Shown here: positions 18,545 to 26,296 of the stretch, piece after piece
Numbering within the stretch: position 1 is the stretch's first letter
Layout of the letters: the number at the start of each line of letters is the position of its first letter
Assembly (NCBI RefSeq): GCF_030316765.1
Contig: NZ_JASZYT010000002.1
Coordinates: forward strand, 124,001-188,000
DNA: 64,000 nucleotides
Source of the DNA: Variovorax saccharolyticus
Lineage (GTDB): Bacteria > Pseudomonadota > Gammaproteobacteria > Burkholderiales > Burkholderiaceae_C
Reading direction: 5' to 3'
Program-made: the position numbers and the translations under genes
Notes under the pieces: generated by a model
The model's database searches: none
The model's input: only the letters and a program-made list of their open reading frames with translations
Told to the model about the DNA's origin: nothing

Positions 18545-18790
18545 ATGGCAACACGTAAAAAGAAGGAAGTCGCGGCTCCGGCCAAGACTTCGAAGGCCGC
18601 AGTGCTTCGCGACAAGGACGTCGCCGGCCTGCAAACCGAAATCAAGGACCTGCAGAAGGCCCATTTCGGCCTGCGCATGCAGAAGGCCACGCAACAGCTG
18701 TCGAACACCTCGACGCTGCGCGTCACCCGCCGCGACATCGCGCGCGCCAAGACCATTCTTGCTCAGAAGCAGCAAGAAGCCGCCAAGTAA
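18545..18790 (+). CDS. rpmC: 50S ribosomal protein L29 with N-terminal extension
   Basis: L29 contacts L23 at the tunnel exit. 81 residues, against the usual 63-65: a Lys/Ala-rich N-terminal extension of about 20 residues ([19 protein letters not shown]) precedes the conserved core [12 protein letters not shown]. The extension starts at an ATG with a good AGGAC upstream, and the core has no internal Met start, so the extension is real. Confidence 0.96.
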   Translation: MATRKKKEVAAPAKTSKAAVLRDKDVAGLQTEIKDLQKAHFGLRMQKATQQLSNTSTLRVTRRDIARAKTILAQKQQEAAK

Positions 18791-18799
18791 GGAGTGACC

Positions 18800-19069
18800 A
18801 TGACGGAAGCTAAAAAATCCCTCAAGCGCACCTTGATCGGCAAGGTGGTCAGCGACAAGCGCCAGAAGACCGTGACCGTGCTGGTCGAGCGTCGTGTCAA
18901 GCACGAGCTCTACGGCAAGATCGTGGCCAAGACCAGCAAGTACCACGCCCATGACGAAAATGGCGAGTACAAGCTGGGCGACACCATCGAGATCACCGAA
19001 AGCCGGCCGATCTCGAAGTCGAAGAACTGGGTCGTGACCCGCCTGGTGCAGAAGGCCGTTCTGGTCTGA
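18800..19069 (+). CDS. rpsQ: 30S ribosomal protein S17
   Basis: S17 is a primary 16S rRNA binding protein. 89 residues from ATG 18800 ([14 protein letters not shown]); GGAG at 18791-18794 is the ribosome binding site, so the GTG at 18794 is not used. Motif [14 protein letters not shown] is standard. It is the last ribosomal gene here: a terminator follows 40 bases later and rplN, the usual next gene of the spc cluster, is absent. Confidence 0.98.
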   Translation: MTEAKKSLKRTLIGKVVSDKRQKTVTVLVERRVKHELYGKIVAKTSKYHAHDENGEYKLGDTIEITESRPISKSKNWVVTRLVQKAVLV

Positions 19070-19108
19070 TCGCCCCCGGTCGTACCAGCGTGTACGTCCA
19101 ACCCGAAA

Positions 19109-19139
19109 GCGGCCCACAATGTGGGCCGTTTTTCTTTTT
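19109..19139 (+). terminator. Rho-independent terminator after rpsQ
   Basis: CGGCCCAC (19110-19117) and GTGGGCCG (19121-19128) with an AAT loop, followed by TTTTTCTTTTT. It ends the ribosomal transcript. Confidence 0.9.
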
Positions 19140-19152
19140 CTGGAGCACACAC

Positions 19153-19659
19153 ATGATCAAAGTCGGCGATTCCCTTCCTTCGGCCACCCTGCAGGAGTAT
19201 TCCGAGGTGGAAGGCGAGGGCTGCAGCATCGGACCGAACCCGGTCGACGTCACCAAGGCCGCCGCGGGCAAGACCATCGCCTTGTTCGCGCTGCCCGGCG
19301 CCTTCACGCCCACCTGCTCGGCCAAGCACGTGCCGGGCTACGTGCAGCACTACGATGACTTCAAGGCCGCCGGCGTCGACGAGATCTGGTGCGTGAGCGT
19401 CAACGATGCCTTCGTGATGGGCGCCTGGGCGCGCGACCAGAACACCGGCACCAAGGTCCGGATGCTGGCCGACGGCAGCGCGGCCTTTGCCACCGCCACC
19501 GGCCTCACGCTCGACCTGACCTCGCGCGGCATGGGCGTGCGCAGCAACCGCTACTCGATGCTGGTCAAGGACGGCAAGGTCGCGAGCCTCAACGTCGAAG
19601 GCCCTGGCAAGTTCGAAGTCAGCGACGCCGACACCCTGCTGGCCCAGGCCAAGGGCTAA
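19153..19659 (+). CDS. Peroxiredoxin (Prx5 type)
   Basis: A 168-residue thiol peroxidase that reduces H2O2 and organic peroxides in the cytoplasm. The active-site pattern P-G-A-F-T-P-T-C (P48, T52, C55) is that of the Prx5 subfamily, and the closing segment R-S-N-R-Y-S-M-L-V with the conserved Arg is present. Reduction is probably by glutathione/glutaredoxin, as is usual for Prx5, but no glutaredoxin domain is fused. ATG 19153 has TGGAG 8 bases upstream. Its stop overlaps the stop of the opposing acetyltransferase gene by four bases (CTAA), so the two genes have no room for a terminator between them. Confidence 0.93.
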   Translation: MIKVGDSLPSATLQEYSEVEGEGCSIGPNPVDVTKAAAGKTIALFALPGAFTPTCSAKHVPGYVQHYDDFKAAGVDEIWCVSVNDAFVMGAWARDQNTGTKVRMLADGSAAFATATGLTLDLTSRGMGVRSNRYSMLVKDGKVASLNVEGPGKFEVSDADTLLAQAKG

Positions 19660-20237
19660 AGATCCACCTTGAGGTAGTGCGACCCTGCAATGGGGTTGTG
19701 ATAGTAGGGCGGTACCTCGGCGAAGCCCAGGTCCTCGTAGAGGGCCCGGGCCGACTCCATGTCGTCCAGGGTGTCGAGCAGCACGCAGGCATAGCCGGCG
19801 CCGCGCGCGGCATCCAGGATGGCTTCGGCAAGCTGGCGGCCGAGCCCGACCCCGCGGAACTGGGGCCGCACGTAGAGCCGCTTCATCTCGGCCGCGTTGG
19901 GGTAGTCGGCGGTGTCCAGCGGCCGAAGCGCGCAGCAGCCGGCCACATGCGCGAGTTGGCCGTTGGCGCGCTGCAAGGGTGCGGCATCGACCGGGACCGC
20001 GACCTCGCCGACGTCCACCAGCGCCAGCAGCAGGACACCGCGCGGCTCCGCGTATTCGCCCGGCAGGTCGGCCAACTCGTGGTCGAAATTCTGGAAGCCG
20101 AGGTCGATGCCGAGCGAAGCCGCGTAGTCGCGGAAGATCGCCCGGGTCGCGTCGAGTTCGTGCGGCTCGTCCGGCGTGATCATGACGATCTCCGGCGTGT
20201 CTGCCAGCGGCAGCGGTCGTGACAGGGAATGGCTCAT
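19656..20237 (-). CDS. GNAT-family N-acetyltransferase
   Basis: A 193-residue acetyltransferase. The acetyl-CoA binding motif A is R-P-Q-F-R-G-V-G-L-G-R-Q-L-A, preceded by the beta-4 strand A-E-M-K-R-L-Y-V, and the C-terminal R-A-L-Y-E-D-L-G-F-A-E-V closes the fold. The substrate is unknown. ATG 20237 overlaps the stop of the cytochrome b561 gene by four bases (ATGA), so it is translated as the second gene of that operon. Confidence 0.88.
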   Translation of the reverse strand: MSHSLSRPLPLADTPEIVMITPDEPHELDATRAIFRDYAASLGIDLGFQNFDHELADLPGEYAEPRGVLLLALVDVGEVAVPVDAAPLQRANGQLAHVAGCCALRPLDTADYPNAAEMKRLYVRPQFRGVGLGRQLAEAILDAARGAGYACVLLDTLDDMESARALYEDLGFAEVPPYYHNPIAGSHYLKVDL

Positions 20238-20953
20238 AGGCGCAGCGATGCGATCCAGCTGGCGAAGGCGGCACAGACCGCGAACACCGCCATCGCCAGC
20301 AGGCGCGAGGCGGCGTCGTCGCGGCTCGGCATGGCGGCGGCGGCGGCGGGGACCAGCGCCTTGTCGCCGGTGATCATCGGCCGCACCAGCCGCTGGCGGC
20401 GGACCAGCACGTAGAAGAGCACGGCCAGCAGGTGCAGGCTGATGAGGGCGATGACGATCCACAGGCCCTGCACCGCATGCCAGCGCGTCGCCGCGCCGAC
20501 GATGCCGCCGGAGACGAAACGCGTCAGGGGCCCGGCGGTGGAGATCTCGTCGTCCGCCACCAGGCCGGTCGCGACCTGGACCGCCAGCAGCCCGAGCAGG
20601 GCGAACACCGACAGCGCGCCAAGCGGCGAATGGCCCACCAGCTGTTCGGGGCGGGCGCGTCCGCGCAAATAGTCGACCACCGACCGGGGTGAATAGAGGA
20701 AGGCCGCGAAACGCGACCAGCGGCCGCCCACGAAACCCCAGACGCAGCGGAACAGCAGCAGCGAAAGCACGGCGTAGCCGATTCGAAAATGCCATTCCAT
20801 GGCGCCGCCGAGGCCGGTCGCGATCTGGGCGATCACGGCGACTGCCAGGGCCCAGTGGAAGACGCGCGTCGGCAGGTCCCAGATCCGCGTGAGCTGCGCG
20901 GGCGCACCGGCCGGCCCCGCGCGGTGCGTGTGGGACTCGGGAGAGGCGGTCAT
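20234..20953 (-). CDS. Cytochrome b561-family membrane protein
   Basis: A 239-residue di-heme cytochrome b of the b561/Ni-Fe-hydrogenase-b type with four membrane helices (about 33-52, 55-75, 115-135, 160-185) and possible heme ligands in VFHWALAV, MEWHFRIGY, TRWHAVQGL and LISLHLLAV. Such proteins shuttle electrons between the quinone pool and periplasmic partners. A cytochrome c' is transcribed divergently 150 bases away, the common pairing of cytochrome b561 with a small class-II cytochrome c. A fifth helix near the C-terminus (residues 218-236) is also hydrophobic. Confidence 0.88.
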   Translation of the reverse strand: MTASPESHTHRAGPAGAPAQLTRIWDLPTRVFHWALAVAVIAQIATGLGGAMEWHFRIGYAVLSLLLFRCVWGFVGGRWSRFAAFLYSPRSVVDYLRGRARPEQLVGHSPLGALSVFALLGLLAVQVATGLVADDEISTAGPLTRFVSGGIVGAATRWHAVQGLWIVIALISLHLLAVLFYVLVRRQRLVRPMITGDKALVPAAAAAMPSRDDAASRLLAMAVFAVCAAFASWIASLRL

Positions 20954-21106
20954 CGGGGCAGTGGGCGAAAAGGACGGAAGGCGCAGATTAGCAAACTTCC
21001 AGGGAGATGGGTCCTGCGGGTTGTCTCTAGCCCCGGGAGGCGGTGAATCCCTACACTGGCTCGCCGAGGCGTTTTGCCCGCGGCTTCAACAAGAAAAGGA
21101 CCACGT

Positions 21107-21559
21107 ATGAAAAGTCCCGCTTTGTTCGCCCTCGCGGCCGCCTGCACCGCGCTGTGGCTCCCGATGCCCGCAGCCGCCCAGTTCGCCAAGACCGAGGACG
21201 CCATCAAGTACCGCCAGAGCGCGATGTTCATCCAGAGCCAGCATCTCGCGCGCCTGGGCGCCATGGCCAATGGCCGGGTGCCCTTCGACGCCACGGCGGC
21301 GGTGGTCAATGCCGAAGTCATCGCCCAGATTTCGAAGCTGCCGTGGAGCGGCTTCGGTCCTGGGACCGAAGGCGGCAAGGCCAAGCCGGAGATCTGGACG
21401 GAGCAGGCCAAGTTCAAGGAACTGGGCGACCGGCTGGTGACCGAGAGCGACAAGCTCGTGGTCGCCGCCAAGTCCGGCAACCTGGACACGCTGAAAGCGG
21501 CAGTCGGGGCGGTCGGCGAAACCTGCAAGGCCTGCCACGACACCTTCCGCAGCCGATGA
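21107..21559 (+). CDS. Cytochrome c' (class II cytochrome c)
   Basis: A 150-residue periplasmic four-helix-bundle cytochrome. The signal peptide (MKSPALFALAAACTALWLPM, cleavage near AAAQF) precedes helices with F-x-K-x-E-D-A-I-K-Y-R-Q-S, and the heme site CKACH is at residues 140-144, close to the C-terminus, as is normal for this class. ATG 21107 is chosen for AAGGA at 21096-21100 over an upstream ATG at 21074. Members bind NO or transfer electrons; divergence from a cytochrome b561 gene supports a redox pair. Confidence 0.93.
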   Translation: MKSPALFALAAACTALWLPMPAAAQFAKTEDAIKYRQSAMFIQSQHLARLGAMANGRVPFDATAAVVNAEVIAQISKLPWSGFGPGTEGGKAKPEIWTEQAKFKELGDRLVTESDKLVVAAKSGNLDTLKAAVGAVGETCKACHDTFRSR

Positions 21560-21568
21560 GGCGCGGCG

Positions 21569-22066
21569 CTACGCCTCGGCGAGCAGCTTCTCGATCAGCT
21601 TGTGCAGTTCGGCGAAGTCGGGTTCGCCGACGTAGCGCTTGACGATCTCGCCGCGCTTGTTCACCACGTAGGTGGTGGGCGTCAGCTGCACGTCGCCCCA
21701 GGCCTTGGCGACCGCCCCGGTGTTGTCGATCGCCACCTTGAACGGCAGCTTGCGGGTCTCGGCGAAATTGACCACGTAGCTCGGCGGGTCGTAGCTCATG
21801 GCCACGGCCAGCGTGTCGTAGCCGCGGCCCTTGTACTTGTCGTAGGTGGCGATCACCTTGGGCATCTCGGCGACGCAGGTGACGCAGCTGGTGGCCCAGA
21901 AATTCACCAGCGTCACCTTGCCCTTGAGGTCCTCGGTGCTTTTCTTGCTGCCGTCGAGCAGCACGAAAGTCGAGGCCGGGGCCGCCGACACGCCGGTGTT
22001 CAGGTAGACGCCCACACCAATGGCCAGGGCGAGCGCGATGGCGGCGGTGAAGATGACTTTTTTCAT
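21569..22066 (-). CDS. TlpA-like thioredoxin-fold protein (membrane-anchored thiol:disulfide reductase)
   Basis: A 165-residue exported protein. An uncleaved or cleavable N-terminal hydrophobic segment (residues 3-24) is followed by a TlpA/ResA-type thioredoxin domain with active site W-A-T-S-C61-V-T-C64. The T-P-T-T-Y-V-V cis-proline motif follows at about 129-135. In this family the proteins reduce apocytochrome c or other periplasmic thiols, consistent with the neighbouring cytochrome c' gene, which converges on it with only nine bases between the stops. Confidence 0.92.
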   Translation of the reverse strand: MKKVIFTAAIALALAIGVGVYLNTGVSAAPASTFVLLDGSKKSTEDLKGKVTLVNFWATSCVTCVAEMPKVIATYDKYKGRGYDTLAVAMSYDPPSYVVNFAETRKLPFKVAIDNTGAVAKAWGDVQLTPTTYVVNKRGEIVKRYVGEPDFAELHKLIEKLLAEA

Positions 22067-22134
22067 GGACGAGGGATGGAGCGGACCCCGGGATTTTAGT
22101 TCCTGCCGGGCCGCGGTTCGATAATGGGCTGCCG

Positions 22135-22680
22135 ATGCCCCCCATGACCCGTCCCCGCCTTGCCGCCCTTGCCTTGGCCGTTGCCAGTGTGCTTGCCGGC
22201 TGCAGTCCGACCTTCAATTGGCGCGAAGTGCCGATCGGGAAAGACGGCGTCGTCGCGCTGCTGCCCTGCAAGCCGGACCGGGCGACGCGCGCGCTGCCGC
22301 TTGGCGCCGAAGCTGTGACCGTGGACATGGCGGGCTGCGAGACCGGCGGCGCCACCTTCGCGGTGGCCCACGCGGTCGCCGGCAGCCCGCTGCAGGCCGA
22401 GGGCTGGATCCGCGCCTGGCGGGCGGCCACGCGCAGCCAGCTGGCGGGTGCGCCGGCGACCGAGGCCGCGGCCGTCCTGCCGCGGGCGGCGGCCACGCCG
22501 GCGCCGGTCCGGCTCGACACCCCGGAGGCCGAGGGCGCGGCGGCGGCCAAGGCGCTGCACGTGCTGTGGTTCGCCCAGCAGCGTCCGGACGGCGTCTCGC
22601 TCTACCAGGCGACCGTGATCGGAAAGCCGTCATCGGCGGATGCGCTTCCCACGTTCTTCGAGGGCTTGCGCGTTCCCTGA
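22135..22680 (+). CDS. Hypothetical lipoprotein
   Basis: A 181-residue protein with a lipoprotein signal (L-A-A-L-A-L-A-V-A-S-V-L-A-G-C; lipidated Cys near residue 23). The mature part has two further Cys (in LLPCKPDR and DMAGCETG) that may form a disulfide, and the pattern F-N-W-R-E-V seen in uncharacterised Burkholderiales lipoproteins. No catalytic motif is visible. ATG 22144 is an alternative start. A GATAAT element at 22120-22125 may be the -10 box of its promoter. Confidence 0.75.
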   Translation: MPPMTRPRLAALALAVASVLAGCSPTFNWREVPIGKDGVVALLPCKPDRATRALPLGAEAVTVDMAGCETGGATFAVAHAVAGSPLQAEGWIRAWRAATRSQLAGAPATEAAAVLPRAAATPAPVRLDTPEAEGAAAAKALHVLWFAQQRPDGVSLYQATVIGKPSSADALPTFFEGLRVP

Positions 22681-22719
22681 GCCCGCCCCGCATAATCGAC
22701 AGGCCGTCCCGATCCGCAC

Positions 22720-23175
22720 ATGAACAGCATCCTCATCATCGCCCACTCGCCGCTCGCGCAGGCGATGCGGCAGTGCGCGCTGCATGTGTTTCCCGACAGC
22801 GAGGCATCGATCGTCGCCCTCGACGTGCTGCCCAACGTGTCGCCGGACGAAACCCTCGCCGCCGCGCGCATCATGCTGGCCCAACTGCAACTCGCTCCGC
22901 GCTCGCAGGTGCTGGTGCTGGCCGACGTGTTCGGCGCCACGCCCTGCAACGTGGCGCAGAAGCTGGTCGATGGCGTCCGGTCGCGGCTGGTGGCCGGCGT
23001 CAACCTGCCGATGCTGCTGCGCGCGGTGAGCTACCGCAACGAGCCGCTCGACACGCTGGTGCAGCGCGCCGTCACCGGCGGCACGGCGGGCGTGATGCAG
23101 GTGGCGGTGGCGGCTCCGCAGAATCAGGCAAGAAGAAAGCACAGTGACCAAGACATCCGTGACCATCAGCAATAA
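22720..23175 (+). CDS. PTS EIIA component, mannose family
   Basis: A 151-residue cytoplasmic phosphocarrier of the EIIA-Man family. The phosphorylated histidine is His9 in ILIIAHSPLAQ, and the conserved V-L-V-L-A-D-V-F-G-A-T-P-C-N strand is present. With the downstream HPr and Enzyme I genes it forms a complete phosphorelay but no membrane EIIB/EIIC sugar permease is encoded nearby. In Burkholderiales this EIIA-HPr-EI set is usually regarded as regulatory. CATAAT (22691-22696) is a possible -10 box. Confidence 0.92.
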   Translation: MNSILIIAHSPLAQAMRQCALHVFPDSEASIVALDVLPNVSPDETLAAARIMLAQLQLAPRSQVLVLADVFGATPCNVAQKLVDGVRSRLVAGVNLPMLLRAVSYRNEPLDTLVQRAVTGGTAGVMQVAVAAPQNQARRKHSDQDIRDHQQ

Positions 23176-23413
23176 GCTGGGCCTGCATGCACGCGCCTCG
23201 GCGAAACTCACCAAGCTCGCGGGCAGCTTCCCCTGCGAGGTCTGGCTATCGCGCGGCGACCGCCGCGTCAACGCCAAGAGCATCATGGGCGTGATGATGC
23301 TGGCTGCGGGGCTGGGGGTCACGGTCGAGGTCGAGACCATCGGCGAGCGCGAGCAGGAGGCGCTCGATGCGATCGTCGCGCTCATGAACGACAAGTTCGG
23401 CGAGGGCGAGTGA
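23144..23413 (+). CDS. ptsH: Phosphocarrier protein HPr
   Basis: HPr passes phosphate from Enzyme I to EIIA proteins. 89 residues, initiated at GTG 23144, which overlaps the end of the EIIA gene by 32 bases. His15 in NKLGLHARAS is the phosphorylation site; Ser46 in NAKSIMGV is the regulatory serine position targeted by HPr kinase where that enzyme exists. Its stop overlaps the GTG of ptsI. Confidence 0.96.
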   Translation: MTKTSVTISNKLGLHARASAKLTKLAGSFPCEVWLSRGDRRVNAKSIMGVMMLAAGLGVTVEVETIGEREQEALDAIVALMNDKFGEGE

Positions 23414-25206
23414 CTTTCGTCGTCCACGGCCTCCCGGTCGCCCGCGGCATCGCCATCGGGCGGGCGGTGCTGGTGGTCTCGAGCCGCATCGACGTTGCCC
23501 ACTACTTCATCAAGCCGGAGCAGATCGAGACCGAGATCGACCGCGTGCGGATGGCGCGCAACGCGGTGGCCGAGGAGCTGCAGAAGCTGCAGGCCAGCGT
23601 GGCGCTGATGGGGCCCAACGACGCGCCGCACGAACTGGCTGCGCTGCTCGAGGTGCACCAGATGCTGCTGCAGGACGAGGTGCTCACCGGCGGCGTCAAG
23701 CACTGGATCGTCGAGCGGCTCTACAACGCCGAATGGGCGCTGACCACCCAGCTCGAGGTGGTGGCGCGCCAGTTCGACGAGATGGAGGACGAATACCTGC
23801 GCGAGCGCAAGGCCGACCTCGAGCAGGTGGTGGAGCGGCTGCTGCACCGCATGAAGGGCACGGCCGCGGTGCTGGCGCCGACGCCGCCGCGGCGCAAGCG
23901 CACCGCCGAGGACGACGACCAGGACCTGACCGCCGCCGACGCCTTCGATGCGCCGCTGGTGCTGATCGCGCACGACCTGTCGCCGGCCGACATGCTGCAG
24001 TTCAAGAAGAGCGTGTTCGCCGGCTTCGTGACCGATGTCGGCGGCCGCACCTCGCACACCGCGATCGTCGCGCGCAGCATGGACATCCCGGCCGTGGTCG
24101 GGGCCCGCAGCGCCAGCCAGCTGGTGCGCCAGGACGACTGGGTCATCATCGACGGCGATGCCGGCGTGATGATCGTCGACCCGTCGCCGATCATCCTCGC
24201 CGAGTACGGCTTCAAGCAGCGCCAGGGCGACCTCGAGCGCGGGCGCCTGTCCCGGCTGCGGCACAAGCCGGCCGTGACGCTCGATGGCCAGCGGGTCGAC
24301 CTGCTGGCCAACATCGAGATGCCCGAGGACACGCTCGGCGCGGTCAAGGCCGGCGCGGTGGGCGTCGGCCTGTTCCGCAGCGAGTTCCTCTTCATGGGCC
24401 GCGAATCGCACAACCTCGCACGGCTGCCCGACGAGGAGGAGCAGTACCAGGCCTACAGGCGCGCGGTCGACGGCATGAAGGGCATGCCGGTGACGATCCG
24501 CACCATCGACGTCGGTGCCGACAAGCCGCTGGACGGGAAGTCGCAGCGCGAGGAGTTCCACCTGAACCCGGCGCTGGGCCTGCGCGCGATCCGCTGGAGC
24601 CTGGCCGACCCGGCGATGTTCCTGACCCAGCTGCGCGCCATCCTGCGGGCCGCGGCGCATGGCGAGATCCACCTGCTGATCCCGATGCTGGCGCACGTCA
24701 GCGAGATCCGCCAGACGCTGTCGCTGATCGACTTCGCGCGCGCCGAGCTCGACAACCGGGGCGCGGTGCACGGCAACGTGAAGCTCGGCGCCATGATCGA
24801 GATCCCGGCCGCGGCGCTGACCCTCAAGACCTTCCTGAAGTACTTCGACTTCCTGTCGATCGGCACCAACGACCTGATCCAGTACACGCTGGCGATCGAC
24901 CGCGCCGACGAGTCGGTGGCGCATCTCTACGACCCGGCGCACCCGGCCGTGCTGCGGCTGGTGGCCGACACCATCGCCGAGTGCCGGCGCCAGGGCAAGG
25001 GCGTCAGCGTCTGCGGCGAGATGGCCGGCGACGTGGTCTTCACGCGGCTGCTGCTGGGCCTGGGGCTGCGCAGCTTCTCGATGCATCCCTCGCAGATCCT
25101 GGCGGTCAAGCAGGAGGTGCTGCGGGCCGACACCAGCAAGCTCGAAGGCTGGGCGCAGGAGGTGCTCGAGATGGAGAACCCGGCGGCGGCGCTGGTGCGA
25201 ACCTAG
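23410..25206 (+). CDS. ptsI: Phosphoenolpyruvate-protein phosphotransferase (Enzyme I)
   Basis: Enzyme I takes phosphate from phosphoenolpyruvate and phosphorylates HPr. 598 residues from GTG 23410 (GTGA junction with ptsH). The phosphohistidine is H216 in GGRTSHTAIVARS; the PEP-binding barrel has R-S-E-F-L-F-M-G, R-T-I-D-V-G-A-D-K and the active-site Cys in GVSVCGEMAGD. A charged insert of about 20 residues (P-R-R-K-R-T-A-E-D-D-D-Q-D) lies just before the swivelling domain near residue 160, making the protein a little longer than the usual 575. Confidence 0.97.
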   Translation: MTFVVHGLPVARGIAIGRAVLVVSSRIDVAHYFIKPEQIETEIDRVRMARNAVAEELQKLQASVALMGPNDAPHELAALLEVHQMLLQDEVLTGGVKHWIVERLYNAEWALTTQLEVVARQFDEMEDEYLRERKADLEQVVERLLHRMKGTAAVLAPTPPRRKRTAEDDDQDLTAADAFDAPLVLIAHDLSPADMLQFKKSVFAGFVTDVGGRTSHTAIVARSMDIPAVVGARSASQLVRQDDWVIIDGDAGVMIVDPSPIILAEYGFKQRQGDLERGRLSRLRHKPAVTLDGQRVDLLANIEMPEDTLGAVKAGAVGVGLFRSEFLFMGRESHNLARLPDEEEQYQAYRRAVDGMKGMPVTIRTIDVGADKPLDGKSQREEFHLNPALGLRAIRWSLADPAMFLTQLRAILRAAAHGEIHLLIPMLAHVSEIRQTLSLIDFARAELDNRGAVHGNVKLGAMIEIPAAALTLKTFLKYFDFLSIGTNDLIQYTLAIDRADESVAHLYDPAHPAVLRLVADTIAECRRQGKGVSVCGEMAGDVVFTRLLLGLGLRSFSMHPSQILAVKQEVLRADTSKLEGWAQEVLEMENPAAALVRT

Positions 25207-25231
25207 AGCGCAGGGCGAGCCAGGCCGGCGC

Positions 25232-25301
25232 CGGGCCGCCCCAAGGCGGCCTGCGGCCCCCTCGGGGGGCAGCGACACACGCAGTGAGGAGCGTGGGGGC
25301 C
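25232..25301. repeat. REP-like intergenic element
   Basis: The gap after ptsI holds a compact GC-rich palindromic element with GCCGCC-CCAA-GGCGGC and a C5/G6 dyad (CCCCCT-CGGGGGG), followed by a tail ending in GCGTGGGGGCC. It resembles, from memory, a palindromic element scattered between genes in Comamonadaceae genomes. No second copy with the same tail occurs in this window. Confidence 0.5.
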
Positions 25302-25414
25302 ATTGCAGCAATAAAACGAAACACGCCGAAACCGCGGCGAAAGGACTTCGGCGGGCCCAACGCCGAGCATCGAGTCTTCCGGATCACCCCGATCCCCACT
25401 CAAGGAAGACTCTC

Positions 25415-25876
25415 ATGAAACCCTGGTTCAAACGCTCGCTTTTCGGCTTCGCCGGTGCCGCGCTCCTGGCCGGCAGCCTGGCCGGATGCTCGGGCCATCG
25501 CCATGGCTGGAGCGGCTCGGAGCAGGACCGCGCCGAGTTTCGCGCCCGCATGGTCGAGCGCGTGGGCAGCAAGCTCGATCTCGACGCCGTGCAGAAGCAG
25601 AAGCTCGGCGTGCTGGCCGAGAAGCTGCAGGCGCAGCGCACGGCGCTGCGTGGCGGCGGCGATCCGCGGGCCGAGTTCCGCAGCCTGTTCGCGGGCGCGA
25701 AGCTCGACCAGGATCGGGCGAAGAAGCTGGTCGACGAAAAGGCGTCGGTGGTGCAGGCGGGCAGCCCCGAAGTGATCGCCGCGGCGGCCGACTTCTTCGA
25801 CAACCTGAATCCGGCGCAGCAGCAGAAGGTGCGTGACTTCATGGAACGCGGCGGCCGCCGCTGGGGCCGCGGATGA
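25415..25876 (+). CDS. Spy/CpxP-like periplasmic protein
   Basis: A 153-residue exported helical protein. The signal peptide ends in a lipobox-like SLAGCSGHRHGW, so it may be lipidated. The mature part is predicted all-helical with the weak repeat seen in the Spy/CpxP family (L-D-A-V-Q-K-Q-K-L, L-N-P-A-Q-Q-Q-K-V) and a Gly/Arg-rich tail. Spy and CpxP are periplasmic chaperones and sensors of envelope stress. Here the gene precedes a DUF4260 gene and an OmpR/HK pair, matching the CpxP-CpxRA arrangement. A histidine-containing segment near the N-terminus (HRHGW) could bind metal. Confidence 0.75.
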   Translation: MKPWFKRSLFGFAGAALLAGSLAGCSGHRHGWSGSEQDRAEFRARMVERVGSKLDLDAVQKQKLGVLAEKLQAQRTALRGGGDPRAEFRSLFAGAKLDQDRAKKLVDEKASVVQAGSPEVIAAAADFFDNLNPAQQQKVRDFMERGGRRWGRG

Positions 25877-26256
25877 CGACGCCGCCTGCCGGCGTGCGCA
25901 CGCTGCTGCGGCTCGAAGGGCTGGCCGTGCTGATCGCGGCGCTGCTGGCCTATGCGCAACTGGGCGCCGGCTGGGGTGCCTTCGCGCTGCTGTTCCTGCT
26001 GCCCGACCTGTCGCTGCTCGGCTTCCTGGCGGGGCCGCGGGTGGGGGCTGCGGCCTACAACGCGGCGCACTCCTACCTCGGGCCGGTGGCACTGCTCGCT
26101 GCCGCTGCGCTGGGCGAATGGCCGGTGGCCCTTGCCGTGGGCCTGATCTGGTGCGCCCACATCGGCTTCGACCGCCTGCTGGGCTTCGGGCTGCATGGGG
26201 CCAGCGGCTTCGGCGCCACGCACCTGGGGCGCATCGGGCGCGCCGATCCGTGGTGA
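25873..26256 (+). CDS. DUF4260 family membrane protein
   Basis: A 127-residue protein with four hydrophobic helices. Family features: R-L-E-G-L-A-V near the N-terminus, L-L-P-D-L-S-L-L-G-F, A-A-Y-N-A-A-H-S-Y, and I-G-F-D-R-L-L-G-F-G-L near the C-terminus. Function of the family is unknown. The ATG overlaps the stop of the Spy-like gene (ATGA), so the two are translated together. Confidence 0.85.
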   Translation: MTTPPAGVRTLLRLEGLAVLIAALLAYAQLGAGWGAFALLFLLPDLSLLGFLAGPRVGAAAYNAAHSYLGPVALLAAAALGEWPVALAVGLIWCAHIGFDRLLGFGLHGASGFGATHLGRIGRADPW

Positions 26257-26296
26257 GGCCGCGGCTGCCGCTGGCGCCCGAATGCACAATCGCCGC

